Positions 8,255 through 16,614 of a stretch of 25,601 nucleotides of DNA are shown here, piece after piece. Source of the stretch: Patescibacteria group bacterium (GTDB lineage: Bacteria > Patescibacteriota > Microgenomatia > UBA10105 > UBA927); assembly GCA_003545435.1 (NCBI GenBank), contig DPYI01000025.1, positions 84,376-109,976 of the forward strand. The letters run 5' to 3'. Position 1 is the stretch's first letter, and every line of letters starts with the position of its first letter. The notes beneath the pieces are model-generated. The model was not told the DNA's origin. It ran no database searches and saw nothing but the letters and a program-made list of their open reading frames with translations. The translations under genes were made by a program, and so were the position numbers.

Positions 8255-9902
8255 ATATAAAAATAACGGCCATTCCAATTATGGTTATTAGCGTCAACCC
8301 ATTTCCGATCTCCCTGACAAACGTATCAGAAAACCGCATTTCTACAAGGTTGATCCCAGTTGATAGTACCACGTAAGGCTGTCCTTGAACAACTTTTGGC
8401 TTCACCTCGTCTCCGTTTACAAAAAACGTCCAACCGGGGAAAAACGCCATATTCAGCTTCAATTCCTGTTTTTTATAGGCTTCTACTTGATATTTCCCTC
8501 CAGTTTCCGTCTCCCATATCTTTTTCACATTGGTAAACTCATTGCCAGTCACACGCTCCTGTACGACCCGAGAGACGGTTTCCGGAATTTTTATACCTTG
8601 AGGCAAGTATTCATCTGATACTTTTGAAGCTCTCCAGCGTAATTCTTCAAGATTAGTAAATGATTCTGCTGGACTGCTATACAGATACTGCGGGGTAAAA
8701 AGTTTGGCATTAATAAGTATACTACCTCCTCCGAGAATGAATAGGGAAATAATCGAAATCAGAGATTTCCTTTTATAGAGCACATATCCTGAAATAAGCG
8801 CTATACATACGCCTAGTGGACCCAAAAACCGCCATGGATATTGCACGAAGGGAAAAAATGGAATAATTTCCCAAACGGGTCGGGAAATTTGTAGCGTTAA
8901 AAAGAGCAATAACCCCGACAATATCGCCGTTCCCATCAAAATAAAATGTATTCGTTTCCCTTTTTCTTTTGAAAAAAACCGCATGAAGAGTGCCGCGATA
9001 AACACTATGATGTGAAGTTTTCCCAATTTAAATGATATCCCATCCAAACATCCCGGTGCGGAGCCTCCGAATCCCCATGGGGAATCCCACAATTGTAAAA
9101 AACAAATATAATGATTTTTATACTTTGCTGTATCTCCTATCACTTTCTGTACATTTACATACGACATTTCAGCTATAGCCGGAAGCCAGAAAAATGCAGT
9201 CAGTCCTAAGGCTATTGCGCATATAGCTATAAGCGGAGGTATAAAAGAGCGGATTGTTCGTTTTTTCTTCTGTAGTGAAATAAGAAACGTCAGTAAAACG
9301 ACCAACGCCATGCTACCGGTTACCACGTATCCAAATACCGTATGGGATACAATAATTCCTGCGAGAGAAAAACCAGTTACGAAAATACCTATCCTTTGTT
9401 TGTTTTTTTGAGAAACGAGAAAAAATCCAAAAAAGACGAGAGGAAGAAACGATATCGCCCAAATCTCTCCTACGGCACCCCTCACGTACAGCTGTACTGC
9501 TCTATAAGGAAAATAAGCAAAAAGCGTTGCAGAAAGAATCCCGCCAAATGCACCAAATATGCTCGATGAAAGAATGTACATCCCTATGCTCCCCATAACA
9601 ACGCCTATTCCAATCATGATTTTTGTAGCCGTGAGCGCATCTAGTCCTAAGGCGTTGATGCCTCCTCCTATGTAATACGGAAGCGGTCCGTAAAAATTAA
9701 ATAGCGGATACCCATAGCCATACCCCAAATCCGATACGATGCGGACAGGAAATTGACCATTCTTAAGAGCCTTTGTCATCTCGATAACCCTGGCAACCTG
9801 CGCATCGTCATGCATAGGGAAAAAACCTGATGAAAATAAGGGGCGAATAGTAAACAACGTTACAATGATGACGCAAATCCAGGGAATAAGCTTTTTTATC
9901 AT
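8211..9902 (-). CDS. PTPS-related multi-spanning membrane protein, putative GT-C glycosyltransferase
   Basis: Membrane protein, 563 aa, of the family named '6-pyruvoyl-tetrahydropterin synthase-related'. The name is historical and nothing here suggests pterin chemistry. Seen: one N-terminal helix, then an outward loop with acidic MHDDAQ at 30-35, where GT-C enzymes carry their catalytic acid. Next come GQFPVR and YGYGYPLFNFYG, about ten more helices, and a soluble C-terminal domain containing FFPGWTFFVNGDE at about 487-499 before the last helix. The neighbouring gene at 9899-11446 is a paralogue with the same order of motifs. It starts in an ATGA overlap with that gene and overlaps the ALG5-like gene at its 3' end. 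Inferred role: outward-facing transfer of a sugar from a polyprenyl-phosphate donor. Acceptor unknown. Confidence 0.85.
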   Translation of the reverse strand: MIKKLIPWICVIIVTLFTIRPLFSSGFFPMHDDAQVARVIEMTKALKNGQFPVRIVSDLGYGYGYPLFNFYGPLPYYIGGGINALGLDALTATKIMIGIGVVMGSIGMYILSSSIFGAFGGILSATLFAYFPYRAVQLYVRGAVGEIWAISFLPLVFFGFFLVSQKNKQRIGIFVTGFSLAGIIVSHTVFGYVVTGSMALVVLLTFLISLQKKKRTIRSFIPPLIAICAIALGLTAFFWLPAIAEMSYVNVQKVIGDTAKYKNHYICFLQLWDSPWGFGGSAPGCLDGISFKLGKLHIIVFIAALFMRFFSKEKGKRIHFILMGTAILSGLLLFLTLQISRPVWEIIPFFPFVQYPWRFLGPLGVCIALISGYVLYKRKSLISIISLFILGGGSILINAKLFTPQYLYSSPAESFTNLEELRWRASKVSDEYLPQGIKIPETVSRVVQERVTGNEFTNVKKIWETETGGKYQVEAYKKQELKLNMAFFPGWTFFVNGDEVKPKVVQGQPYVVLSTGINLVEMRFSDTFVREIGNGLTLITIIGMAVIFIYGKKNIRNYRHTRI

Positions 9903-11446
9903 AGACGCGTGTTTTTTCGTACTTTTTTAGAAAGAAGAACAACTAAATACACGCCATACAGAATTACTCCGATGCTGCTTATGACATCTGCCAAATAGCG
10001 GAAAGCGGTTTCCCGAAATTCAAATGTTATAGTATGATCCCCTTTTGGAACAATCACCTGCATGACTCCTTTTGGATTTACATAAGAAAGCTCGACGGGT
10101 TTTCCGTCCAGTATCGCTCCCCAACCCGGATAATAAAGAGTGTTCAATTGTATAACACTTTCTTCTTTGAGATTTAATAACGCATCAACTTTGTTTGTTG
10201 AATTGTTTTTGACTGTTACAGTACCTTTTCCTGAAAAAAGCATCAGTTTGTCATACGCCCGCTCTTGCGGTTGTTCTTTTACCCATTTGGGCATATATTC
10301 ATCATGCACTGTGGTTGTTCCTTCATTGGTTACATAGAATCCTTCTTCACGGAGAACGCTTTGTACATTCCATAAAAGGGGTATGCTCCCGGAAACCAGA
10401 AGTAAAGAAAGGAGAATTCCTACCCATAGGGTTCTTTTTTTATCCAGTTGAGAAATAAAGTATGCAAGAAGCCATGGACCTGCGATAAATACTGCGGATA
10501 ACAATCGATACGGAAATTGTATAAATCGTATAAATAAAGATGATCCCCAGAACAATCTTCCGACAAATGAAGAACCGATTGCGGTGACTATTGCCACGAT
10601 GCAAAAAAATACATATTCACTGCTCAATATCGTTTTTTTCCTCTTCATGAGGAGGACAAGCGGTATAAAAAAGGGGATATTCATTATAAGGAGGATGTGG
10701 CTCGTCTTCAGATAATCAAATGGGTTCGATACTACGACAGTATCAAATCGGATAAATGTCCGTTCAAAAAAGGCGGGGATCCAAAAAAACGATGCTATGC
10801 ATAAACCAATAAAAAGGGGTAGAACGGCGCTCCATTTTTTCCGAATAATACTATACCCTACAATAATAACTCCCACAAGGAACGACAGGGTGTTATGGCT
10901 AATCAAAAACAATGCCGTTATCGGGGGAAGAAGCCATACGTATCCGGATTCAATACCCCACACCAAAACAATGGCAAGGGCAGCAGATAATAATTCTCCC
11001 ACTGAACCGCGCTTATAAAGATCATATAAAACGTACGGAGAAACCGAAAAAGATAGTGCACCGATAAAGCTCGGGGCATGAGAAAAAAATTTCTTTAACC
11101 AAAAAAATAAAAATACTGTACTTACACAGATTGATCCTCCAAGGATACACTCAACAATGACCGGATATGGTAATTTAAACAGTCGGAGTATGGATCCTAT
11201 ATAGAGAAATCCAGGATACAGGAAGTTTGCTACCGGATATCCATAATTATAATTCAATCTGGATAAAAATCGAACGGGAAATTGACCATCCGCGAACGAT
11301 TGGTAAAAAGCAGTAAGCCGAATCACCATCCAATCTCCGTCGTCAGTAACGATAAAACCAGGTTTTAGTAAGGGAAGTAAAACCAATAAGGAAAAAAACA
11401 ACAATGCAATAATCGACCATATCATTTTTATTCGATCGTTCTTCAT
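9899..11446 (-). CDS. PTPS-related multi-spanning membrane protein, putative GT-C glycosyltransferase (paralogue)
   Basis: Membrane protein, 515 aa, paralogous to the downstream 563-aa protein. Seen: N-terminal helix at about 9-28, then an acidic outward loop VTDDGDW at 33-39. GQFPVRFLSRLNYNYGYP at 54-71 aligns directly with GQFPVRIVSDLGYGYGYP of the paralogue. Then multiple helices and a C-terminal soluble module with YYPGWGAILDGKP at about 438-450 and VPKGDHTITFEF at about 466-477, followed by a final helix and a basic tail. The DDGD cluster is in the place of the GT-C catalytic acid, which supports, but does not prove, glycosyltransferase activity. Tandem duplicates with diverged acidic loops suggest two different acceptor or donor specificities. 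The start is 15 bases after the stop of the PMT-like gene. Confidence 0.85.
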   Translation of the reverse strand: MKNDRIKMIWSIIALLFFSLLVLLPLLKPGFIVTDDGDWMVIRLTAFYQSFADGQFPVRFLSRLNYNYGYPVANFLYPGFLYIGSILRLFKLPYPVIVECILGGSICVSTVFLFFWLKKFFSHAPSFIGALSFSVSPYVLYDLYKRGSVGELLSAALAIVLVWGIESGYVWLLPPITALFLISHNTLSFLVGVIIVGYSIIRKKWSAVLPLFIGLCIASFFWIPAFFERTFIRFDTVVVSNPFDYLKTSHILLIMNIPFFIPLVLLMKRKKTILSSEYVFFCIVAIVTAIGSSFVGRLFWGSSLFIRFIQFPYRLLSAVFIAGPWLLAYFISQLDKKRTLWVGILLSLLLVSGSIPLLWNVQSVLREEGFYVTNEGTTTVHDEYMPKWVKEQPQERAYDKLMLFSGKGTVTVKNNSTNKVDALLNLKEESVIQLNTLYYPGWGAILDGKPVELSYVNPKGVMQVIVPKGDHTITFEFRETAFRYLADVISSIGVILYGVYLVVLLSKKVRKNTRL

Positions 11447-11461
11447 ATACGGTGCTTCATC

Positions 11462-12955
11462 TCAGGGAGTGGTTATTTTATATAAACGCATCGTGGAATT
11501 TTTGTTTAATCCCTTTTGATATCCATAAAGAAGTTTCAGCGGCCACTGGAAAGGAACAGCCTGACTTTGATACATGACAAAATATGCAGGATGTTCTGCT
11601 GCCCGCTGCATCATATCAGTCGGCATCTGGGTTGGGAGCGGCCAGATTCCGTGGATATCAATATTTTTGTTGTCGCCTAAATATATCTCGAATGCGTAGG
11701 GTAACAAACCGAATGTTCCTTCGGTATAAACGCTTATATTTCCTTTTGCGGATTCATTTTGAAAAAACTTGACGATCTCGGAAACACCCCATCCGGATGG
11801 CCAATCGTCGATATATTGACCCCGTTCTGATCTTGGAATGTGCGCGTTCTTAATGTCGACTATAATTCCGAATGAAATGTACATGCTTACAAGACATATC
11901 AACCCGATGCATAAAAATCCTATCCGTGTATTCTTTATACGACCAAACAGTTCTCCAAGCATCCATGCGCTTAATACTAAAAGCGGCATCGTCATGAAAA
12001 GAATAAATCTTGGGTAGAGAACCCTTCCAAATAACGCAAGAGCTGCAAACGGTAAAAACCACCAGAGCATCAATAATGCTTTTTCGCGGACATTCTTCCG
12101 AAAAATACACATGGAAGCAAGTGTTGAAAGAAAAACCGGCCACGTCATATACCCAATAAGCCAGTTGAACATTCCGCGGATATTACCGAAGAAAAATTCG
12201 AACGGATGGGTAATCCATAAAGAAAACGGGTACACAAAAATCGTATCTTTTTGAGCAATGATATAAAAATACGGAGATAGCCGTAATATACTGTAAACGA
12301 GTTGCGAAAGAAGAGCGCTGATACCCACCAATCCCAAAAAACGCAGTAATCTCAATCCGAATTGTTTTGCCTTCCAATCAAAAAGAAGAAGGGTAAAGGG
12401 AATAAGATACAAACTCAAAAAAGCCGATGTTTTATTGAGCATCCCTATGCCCAGCATCAATCCAAAAATGAGAGCAATATCAAGTTGGATTTTCCGTACC
12501 AAAAGAATTCCCAAATAGAGATTCCATATAAAAAACGTAGAAACAAGGGAATCATAGAGCGCTAATCTATCGTAAAAAAGCGCAAACGGAGAAATAAGAT
12601 AGAGTATGCTGCTTATCACTCCTATTCGTCTGCTTCTGAAAATTTCGTGTCCCAATACATACATCCCTATCAAACTCAGAAGTCCTGAAATAACCGAGAC
12701 GAGACGGCCTGCGAATAATGGATCCTGAAAAAGCCTCAATGAAACCATCATGGCCCAGGTAAAAAGCGGCTGTTTTCCATCGGTGAGAGATATAAACCTC
12801 CAGCTGGCATCCCTTCCTCCAATTTGAGCCCATCGAATATAGATTGCCTCATCCGTAAACATAGGAAGAGCGGTCAGATTAATAAGACGGGAAATGACAT
12901 AGAAACAGGAAAGGATAATCAACCAAACAACCGGCTGTTTGAGAAGTTTTACCAT
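11462..12955 (-). CDS. PMT/ArnT-like GT-C glycosyltransferase
   Basis: Multi-spanning membrane protein, 497 aa, matching the dolichyl-phosphate-mannose-protein mannosyltransferase/ArnT superfamily (PMT_2 type). Seen: N-terminal helix, then LPMFTDEAIYIRWAQ with the catalytic-type Asp-Glu at 35-36. Further on are GKQPLFTW in the same loop, GRLVSVISG at the next helix, SPFALFYDRLALYDS in a later loop, about ten helices in all, and a soluble C-terminal tail of roughly 100 residues. These enzymes take a sugar from a polyprenyl-phosphate carrier on the outer face and move it to lipid or protein acceptors. Start: ATG at 12955 is preferred over a TTG at 12961. A TATAAT box lies about 20 bases upstream, so this may be an internal transcription start. 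Substrate unknown. Confidence 0.88.
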   Translation of the reverse strand: MVKLLKQPVVWLIILSCFYVISRLINLTALPMFTDEAIYIRWAQIGGRDASWRFISLTDGKQPLFTWAMMVSLRLFQDPLFAGRLVSVISGLLSLIGMYVLGHEIFRSRRIGVISSILYLISPFALFYDRLALYDSLVSTFFIWNLYLGILLVRKIQLDIALIFGLMLGIGMLNKTSAFLSLYLIPFTLLLFDWKAKQFGLRLLRFLGLVGISALLSQLVYSILRLSPYFYIIAQKDTIFVYPFSLWITHPFEFFFGNIRGMFNWLIGYMTWPVFLSTLASMCIFRKNVREKALLMLWWFLPFAALALFGRVLYPRFILFMTMPLLVLSAWMLGELFGRIKNTRIGFLCIGLICLVSMYISFGIIVDIKNAHIPRSERGQYIDDWPSGWGVSEIVKFFQNESAKGNISVYTEGTFGLLPYAFEIYLGDNKNIDIHGIWPLPTQMPTDMMQRAAEHPAYFVMYQSQAVPFQWPLKLLYGYQKGLNKNSTMRLYKITTP

Positions 12956-12975
12956 ATACAATCAAGGGTGTATTG

Positions 12976-13002
12976 ATTATATCCTACATTGGAAAAAATC
13001 AA
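12976..13002 (-). promoter_or_regulatory. Candidate sigma70-type promoter before PMT-like gene
   Basis: On the minus strand a perfect TATAAT lies at 12981-12976, preceded by TTGATT at 13002-12997 with a 15-base spacer, shorter than the usual 17. It would start transcription about 14 bases before the ATG at 12955. The good -10 box and its position in one of the few real gaps of the cluster speak for it. The weak -35 and short spacer, together with AT-rich DNA where such hexamers arise by chance, speak against it. Confidence 0.3.
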
Positions 13003-14147
13003 TAACGCTTCCGCTCTATCAGAGCAAGTACTCCTGATGCTGCGATCGGCACTCCCGTAACCCATAGTTTTATAAGCGGCACCGGATCATTCCAGTGGCC
13101 ATAATAAAGATACGGAGCATATCTGAGGAGCAGTCCTAGAGAAATACCAAACGTTAGCGCTATGAGCCATTTTTTCCTTGGGTAAAGTGCGATAAAAGGC
13201 AATGTCCATAAAAAATACCAGGGCATAACCTCACGTTTCGTAAACAGAAGAAATCCAAAAGTACCCGTTGCCATGAGGACAAGAGGCAACCACCTGACTT
13301 TCCCAAAAAGATATATGGGAATTAAAAAAACAGATATGAGTTTCATTGCAATGGATACTGATAGGGTAAAAAATGATAACACTGTTCTTTGCCGGGTAAA
13401 AAGATAGAGTGCAAAAACGGCACATCCCATCATAACACTGTCATTATGTGCGCTCACCAAAGACTCAATGATGACCAACGGGTTAAAAGCAAACATTGCC
13501 ATACCGCTAAGAGCCAAAGAATCGTCTTCCCGTTGTAGTATGTTCAAAATACTATAACACGTCAGCGCATAGAATGCCGCAATAAGCAGCTTAAAATTCC
13601 ATAATATCCACAAAAAATAACCGAATCCAAAAAGATACGGAACAAGCGTCATCACGATCCATAAGGGAGAATAAATGCTTACAACATGTGTCCAGTGCAT
13701 AAATGTAAGCCATGATTCAAATCCGGTAAATTGCAGAGGCGTTACTTCATAAGGATTCTTTTGATACAAAAGTACCGTCTTTGCGGTAAACATATGATTG
13801 AAAAGATCATAAGAAAATGCCGGATAGGCAAAGATCAGTATTCCGGTCATACAGAAAATCATGATCCAAATGTGAGTTGCTCCTAATTTTTTTTTCGATA
13901 TAAAATACAGCGTCAGCCCGTACCAAAAAAATAGCAAAAAAAGTATTCCTAAAAAAAGAACAAGCGACACCGGACGATGAAAGTATCCGATTGACTGGAA
14001 AGCTTTTTGTATCGTCTGCCAGACAGATATTCTTGATAGTGTCAGGTTGAGATCAACCTGCGTATAGGAATAGAGAAAAAGTCCAAAGCTATTGATTATC
14101 CCGAAGACATAAAAAATGATAGGTGCAATTTTTTTGTCGTATTTCAT
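12999..14147 (-). CDS. MptB-like/GT87-type polyprenyl-phosphate-sugar-dependent glycosyltransferase
   Basis: Multi-spanning membrane protein, 382 aa, with about nine or ten helices and no large soluble domain. Seen: AYPAFSYDLFNHMFTAK at 107-123, with an Asp at 114 after a helix, then QKNPYEVTP at 129-137. In the middle, FNPLVIIES and AHND (233-236) appear. Serine-Asp in the first outer loop, NPY, and NP...HND are recurrent in the MptA/MptB and DUF2029 (GT87) alpha-mannosyltransferase group, which use polyprenyl-phosphomannose. Mannose as substrate is therefore a reasonable but unproven guess. The Dpm-like enzyme encoded upstream could supply such a donor. It starts 15 bases after the ALG5-like gene, without a Shine-Dalgarno. 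Confidence 0.78.
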   Translation of the reverse strand: MKYDKKIAPIIFYVFGIINSFGLFLYSYTQVDLNLTLSRISVWQTIQKAFQSIGYFHRPVSLVLFLGILFLLFFWYGLTLYFISKKKLGATHIWIMIFCMTGILIFAYPAFSYDLFNHMFTAKTVLLYQKNPYEVTPLQFTGFESWLTFMHWTHVVSIYSPLWIVMTLVPYLFGFGYFLWILWNFKLLIAAFYALTCYSILNILQREDDSLALSGMAMFAFNPLVIIESLVSAHNDSVMMGCAVFALYLFTRQRTVLSFFTLSVSIAMKLISVFLIPIYLFGKVRWLPLVLMATGTFGFLLFTKREVMPWYFLWTLPFIALYPRKKWLIALTFGISLGLLLRYAPYLYYGHWNDPVPLIKLWVTGVPIAASGVLALIERKRY

Positions 14148-14162
14148 ATGTTTGAAGCCGTA

Positions 14163-14918
14163 TTATATGCGGTACATCCCTTTCCATGCATTGATCCGTA
14201 TGAAAAAAATATCCAAAAGCCCCTGCCAGGAATCGGTAATGGGATTTACTCTTCTTGTTTCGACGTAATGCCACTCAACAGGCACTTCTTTAATCTTATA
14301 TCCGAGAGTTTTTGCCAAAAATAAAACCTCAATATCAAATCCCGCGGTTACCATAGAGCCGGTCACTGTTTTCATTTTGCCGTATAATTCTAAGCGCTTG
14401 AAAATAGCGCCTGCGACGCCTTTTCGAAATGCCTTAAAGCCGCACTGCGTATCGGAAATTCCCTGTAATCCCAATATTAGCGTGCGTAAAAACATAAATC
14501 CCCGTGCCATAAACTGCCGCAGTATTGGCGCACCTTCCCGTTTCGTTTCCCGGGAACCGATCACCACATCAAACCCTTTTTCAAACCAAGGTAGTAGTTT
14601 TTCTACTTCTTTCAGCGGGGTAGCCTGATCAAGATCTGAAAAAAGAACATAGGTCCCTTTTGCTGCCAACACTCCGGTGATGACCGTTGCGGCTTTTCCC
14701 TGATGCGGATTATCTATATACTGAAATCCTTTGTTTGTCCGAATAAAATCTTTAATAAGCATTCCTGTTTGATCTGATGAACCGTCATTCACTACAAGAA
14801 CTTCCCAGGAATACGGTTGCTGGTCTAAATATCGGAAAACTTTATCAAGAACACCTAATCGGATATTGGTCTCTTCATTGTACGCAGGAATGACAACGCT
14901 TAAGAAAGGTTCTTTCAT
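14163..14918 (-). CDS. Polyprenyl-phosphate sugar synthase GT2 (ALG5/DPG synthase type)
   Basis: GT2 enzyme, 251 aa, predicted to make a polyprenyl-phosphate sugar. Seen: LSVVIPAYNEE at 6-16, VNDGSSDQT at 43-51, HQGKAATVITG at 72-82 and FSDLDQATP at 93-101 with DLD as the metal-binding element. GSRETKREG, SDTQCGFKAF and AGFDIEVLF further on are family signatures. It ends without a membrane helix. It is a paralogue of the gene at 7529-8254, though the two differ at the metal site (DLDQATP against DVDLSTD), so they may load different sugars. The ATG overlaps the upstream ArnT-like gene's stop by 4 bp, pairing this lipid-sugar synthase with a GT-C enzyme in one translational unit. Confidence 0.88.
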   Translation of the reverse strand: MKEPFLSVVIPAYNEETNIRLGVLDKVFRYLDQQPYSWEVLVVNDGSSDQTGMLIKDFIRTNKGFQYIDNPHQGKAATVITGVLAAKGTYVLFSDLDQATPLKEVEKLLPWFEKGFDVVIGSRETKREGAPILRQFMARGFMFLRTLILGLQGISDTQCGFKAFRKGVAGAIFKRLELYGKMKTVTGSMVTAGFDIEVLFLAKTLGYKIKEVPVEWHYVETRRVNPITDSWQGLLDIFFIRINAWKGMYRI

Positions 14919-16501
14919 AAGGTTTGGTCTCTTTCTTGATAAGGGATAAGCTTATAGAGCTTAACCACAGAAACGTACCACTCCTTTTCAATCTCTGCTC
15001 TTCCGAATCCGGCCACTTCCCATAAAGAATTTCCTAATGGCTGACAGGAAATATCTTCACAAACGATAAGAAGCTGATCTGTCACTGTTTGTCTCACAGG
15101 ATCGAGAACGGCATTTTCTATGGTAATAGGAGATCTCCCCCAGAGTTCAAAAAAATATCTGTATGCATGATCTGAATTTCCGCCGGAAATAAGGGCAAAG
15201 TTAAAAGGCTTTCCGTCGGTGTTATTAATCACGTCCTCTGCAATACGCTCTACCTGGCCCAACTGATTATTCGGTTCAAACCGAAATGGCATACCCAGCC
15301 AATTGTATAGTACGAGTCCCGTGACAATACCATACCCAACGCCTCTCCACATTCGTCCCTGAAAGTACAGCATGTTATAGAGAAGTCCGATTATATAGAA
15401 CGGAAAGAAATACATAATTCCAAAATAGTAATCATAAATTGATTTTTTATAAAAACCAAAGAAAACTAATATTACGACAAGCCATAAGAACAACAGTGTG
15501 AATCCGAAAGAAAAACGGGCAGCTCTTTTTGCATCAAAGGAAAACGTATCATTCCAATATCTTTTCCAAACATAAAACCCTATAACAATACAGATTGCTG
15601 AGAGTCCCAATATCCATGTCGTACTTATAAAGAGGGTTTTATCAATATTGGGTAGATTTCCGAATGCTCCTTTTTCTGGAATTCTTAATAAGAATCTCCC
15701 GAATAGTCTAAAATAAACATCACCTATGTTGGTAAAAAAATGACTGAGAGAAAATCCTGTATCTTTTCCTTCGAATACAAACAGCATGATTGAGCGCATA
15801 TTCATAAATCCGTGTCTAACCTCAAAAGCCAAAAACGGAAAAAATCCGATTAAAAATCCGGTCATTCCTGCACTATAGTGTTTTATATGAGAACGGTTTC
15901 TTCCATAAAGAAGAAACCATATGGCTGCCACAACAAAAAGTGCAAGGAATGTATAATGAAGCTGTAATCCAATACCTAAAATAATTCCGATCCAAAATAC
16001 CCGCCTCCAGTGATTGCTTGCGACAACATCCCAAAGAAAAAAGAACAGGAGAATTCCAAAAAACGGCACAATATTGGGATTCCACGAAGATCTGGAATAT
16101 GAAATAACAAGGGGAGACAATGCATAGAGACCTGACGCTACAAGTCCTGTTTCGGTTCCGAACATTCGTTTTCCTACTCCATACACAAGACCTATCGTTG
16201 CAATACCAAATAAGGCTACCATAACAGCAGGCCCCACGGGACTAAAGTTCCATAGCCACAAAAACGGCGCCATAAAATAGTAATAAATCGGTCCCATAAA
16301 AAATCCGCCGACTGATGCAGTCGGACCCAATAATGTCCATTTCCCGTCAACAATCATACGTTTTACAATGAGAACATCTCTTCCCTCATCTCCCAAAAAA
16401 GTCATATAGAGAGAGATTTTGTAAAGACGAAGATAGGCTCCGATAGCTAAAATCGTAAATATAGGCAACCAAGATAAAATCTTAGAGTAAATTTTTTTCA
16501 T
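14915..16501 (-). CDS. ArnT/PMT-like GT-C glycosyltransferase
   Basis: Multi-spanning membrane protein, 528 aa, of the glycosyltransferase family 39/83 type. Seen: LRLYKISLYMTFLGDEGRD with the acidic pair DE at 38-39 in the first outer loop, where the catalytic base of these enzymes lies. Then GGFFMGPIYYY, YALSPLVISYSRSSWNPN in a second loop, around ten helices, and a soluble C-terminal domain of about 110 residues. Expected to transfer a sugar from a polyprenyl-phosphate donor on the outer face. It overlaps the ALG5-like gene by 4 bp, which suggests the two work as a donor-maker/transferase pair. A 96-bp inverted-repeat element sits 8 bases before its ATG. No Shine-Dalgarno is visible. Confidence 0.88.
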   Translation of the reverse strand: MKKIYSKILSWLPIFTILAIGAYLRLYKISLYMTFLGDEGRDVLIVKRMIVDGKWTLLGPTASVGGFFMGPIYYYFMAPFLWLWNFSPVGPAVMVALFGIATIGLVYGVGKRMFGTETGLVASGLYALSPLVISYSRSSWNPNIVPFFGILLFFFLWDVVASNHWRRVFWIGIILGIGLQLHYTFLALFVVAAIWFLLYGRNRSHIKHYSAGMTGFLIGFFPFLAFEVRHGFMNMRSIMLFVFEGKDTGFSLSHFFTNIGDVYFRLFGRFLLRIPEKGAFGNLPNIDKTLFISTTWILGLSAICIVIGFYVWKRYWNDTFSFDAKRAARFSFGFTLLFLWLVVILVFFGFYKKSIYDYYFGIMYFFPFYIIGLLYNMLYFQGRMWRGVGYGIVTGLVLYNWLGMPFRFEPNNQLGQVERIAEDVINNTDGKPFNFALISGGNSDHAYRYFFELWGRSPITIENAVLDPVRQTVTDQLLIVCEDISCQPLGNSLWEVAGFGRAEIEKEWYVSVVKLYKLIPYQERDQTL

Positions 16502-16509
16502 ATCAATAT

Positions 16510-16605
16510 GTCATTGCGAGCCCCGATCTAATCGGGGCGAAGCAATCTCTCAAATAGTAAAGATTGCCGCGTCTCCCGACGTGACGTCGGAATCCTCGCA
16601 ATGAC
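16510..16605. repeat. 96-bp inverted-repeat element (GTCATTGCGAG arms)
   Basis: Perfect 11-bp terminal inverted repeats GTCATTGCGAG (16510-16520) and CTCGCAATGAC (16595-16605) enclose three nested palindromes: CCCCGAT/ATCGGGG at 16521-16537, GCAATCT/AGATTGC at 16542-16567, and CCGACGT/ACGTCGG around one base at 16576-16590. The element fills nearly the whole gap between the Dpm-GtrA gene and the ArnT-like gene. Elements with CATTGCGAG...GAAGCAATCTC wording are, from memory, common dispersed repeats in many bacterial genomes. It carries no open frame and would need a transposase in trans if mobile. It could also fold as a multi-stem structure in the mRNA. Confidence 0.8.
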
Positions 16606-16614
16606 AAGACCACC

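Noticed and set aside
7950..8291. 113-aa open frame on the plus strand
   Set aside because: It is the reverse of the conserved N-terminal region of the ALG5-like GT2.
8211..9902. Pterin biosynthesis enzyme (literal reading of the PTPS-related family name)
   Set aside because: The protein is almost entirely membrane helices with a GT-C-like acidic loop and lacks the zinc-binding histidines of the real enzyme.
16510..16605. Small structured RNA gene
   Set aside because: Nested palindromes and perfect terminal repeats fit a dispersed repeat element better, and no promoter of its own was seen.
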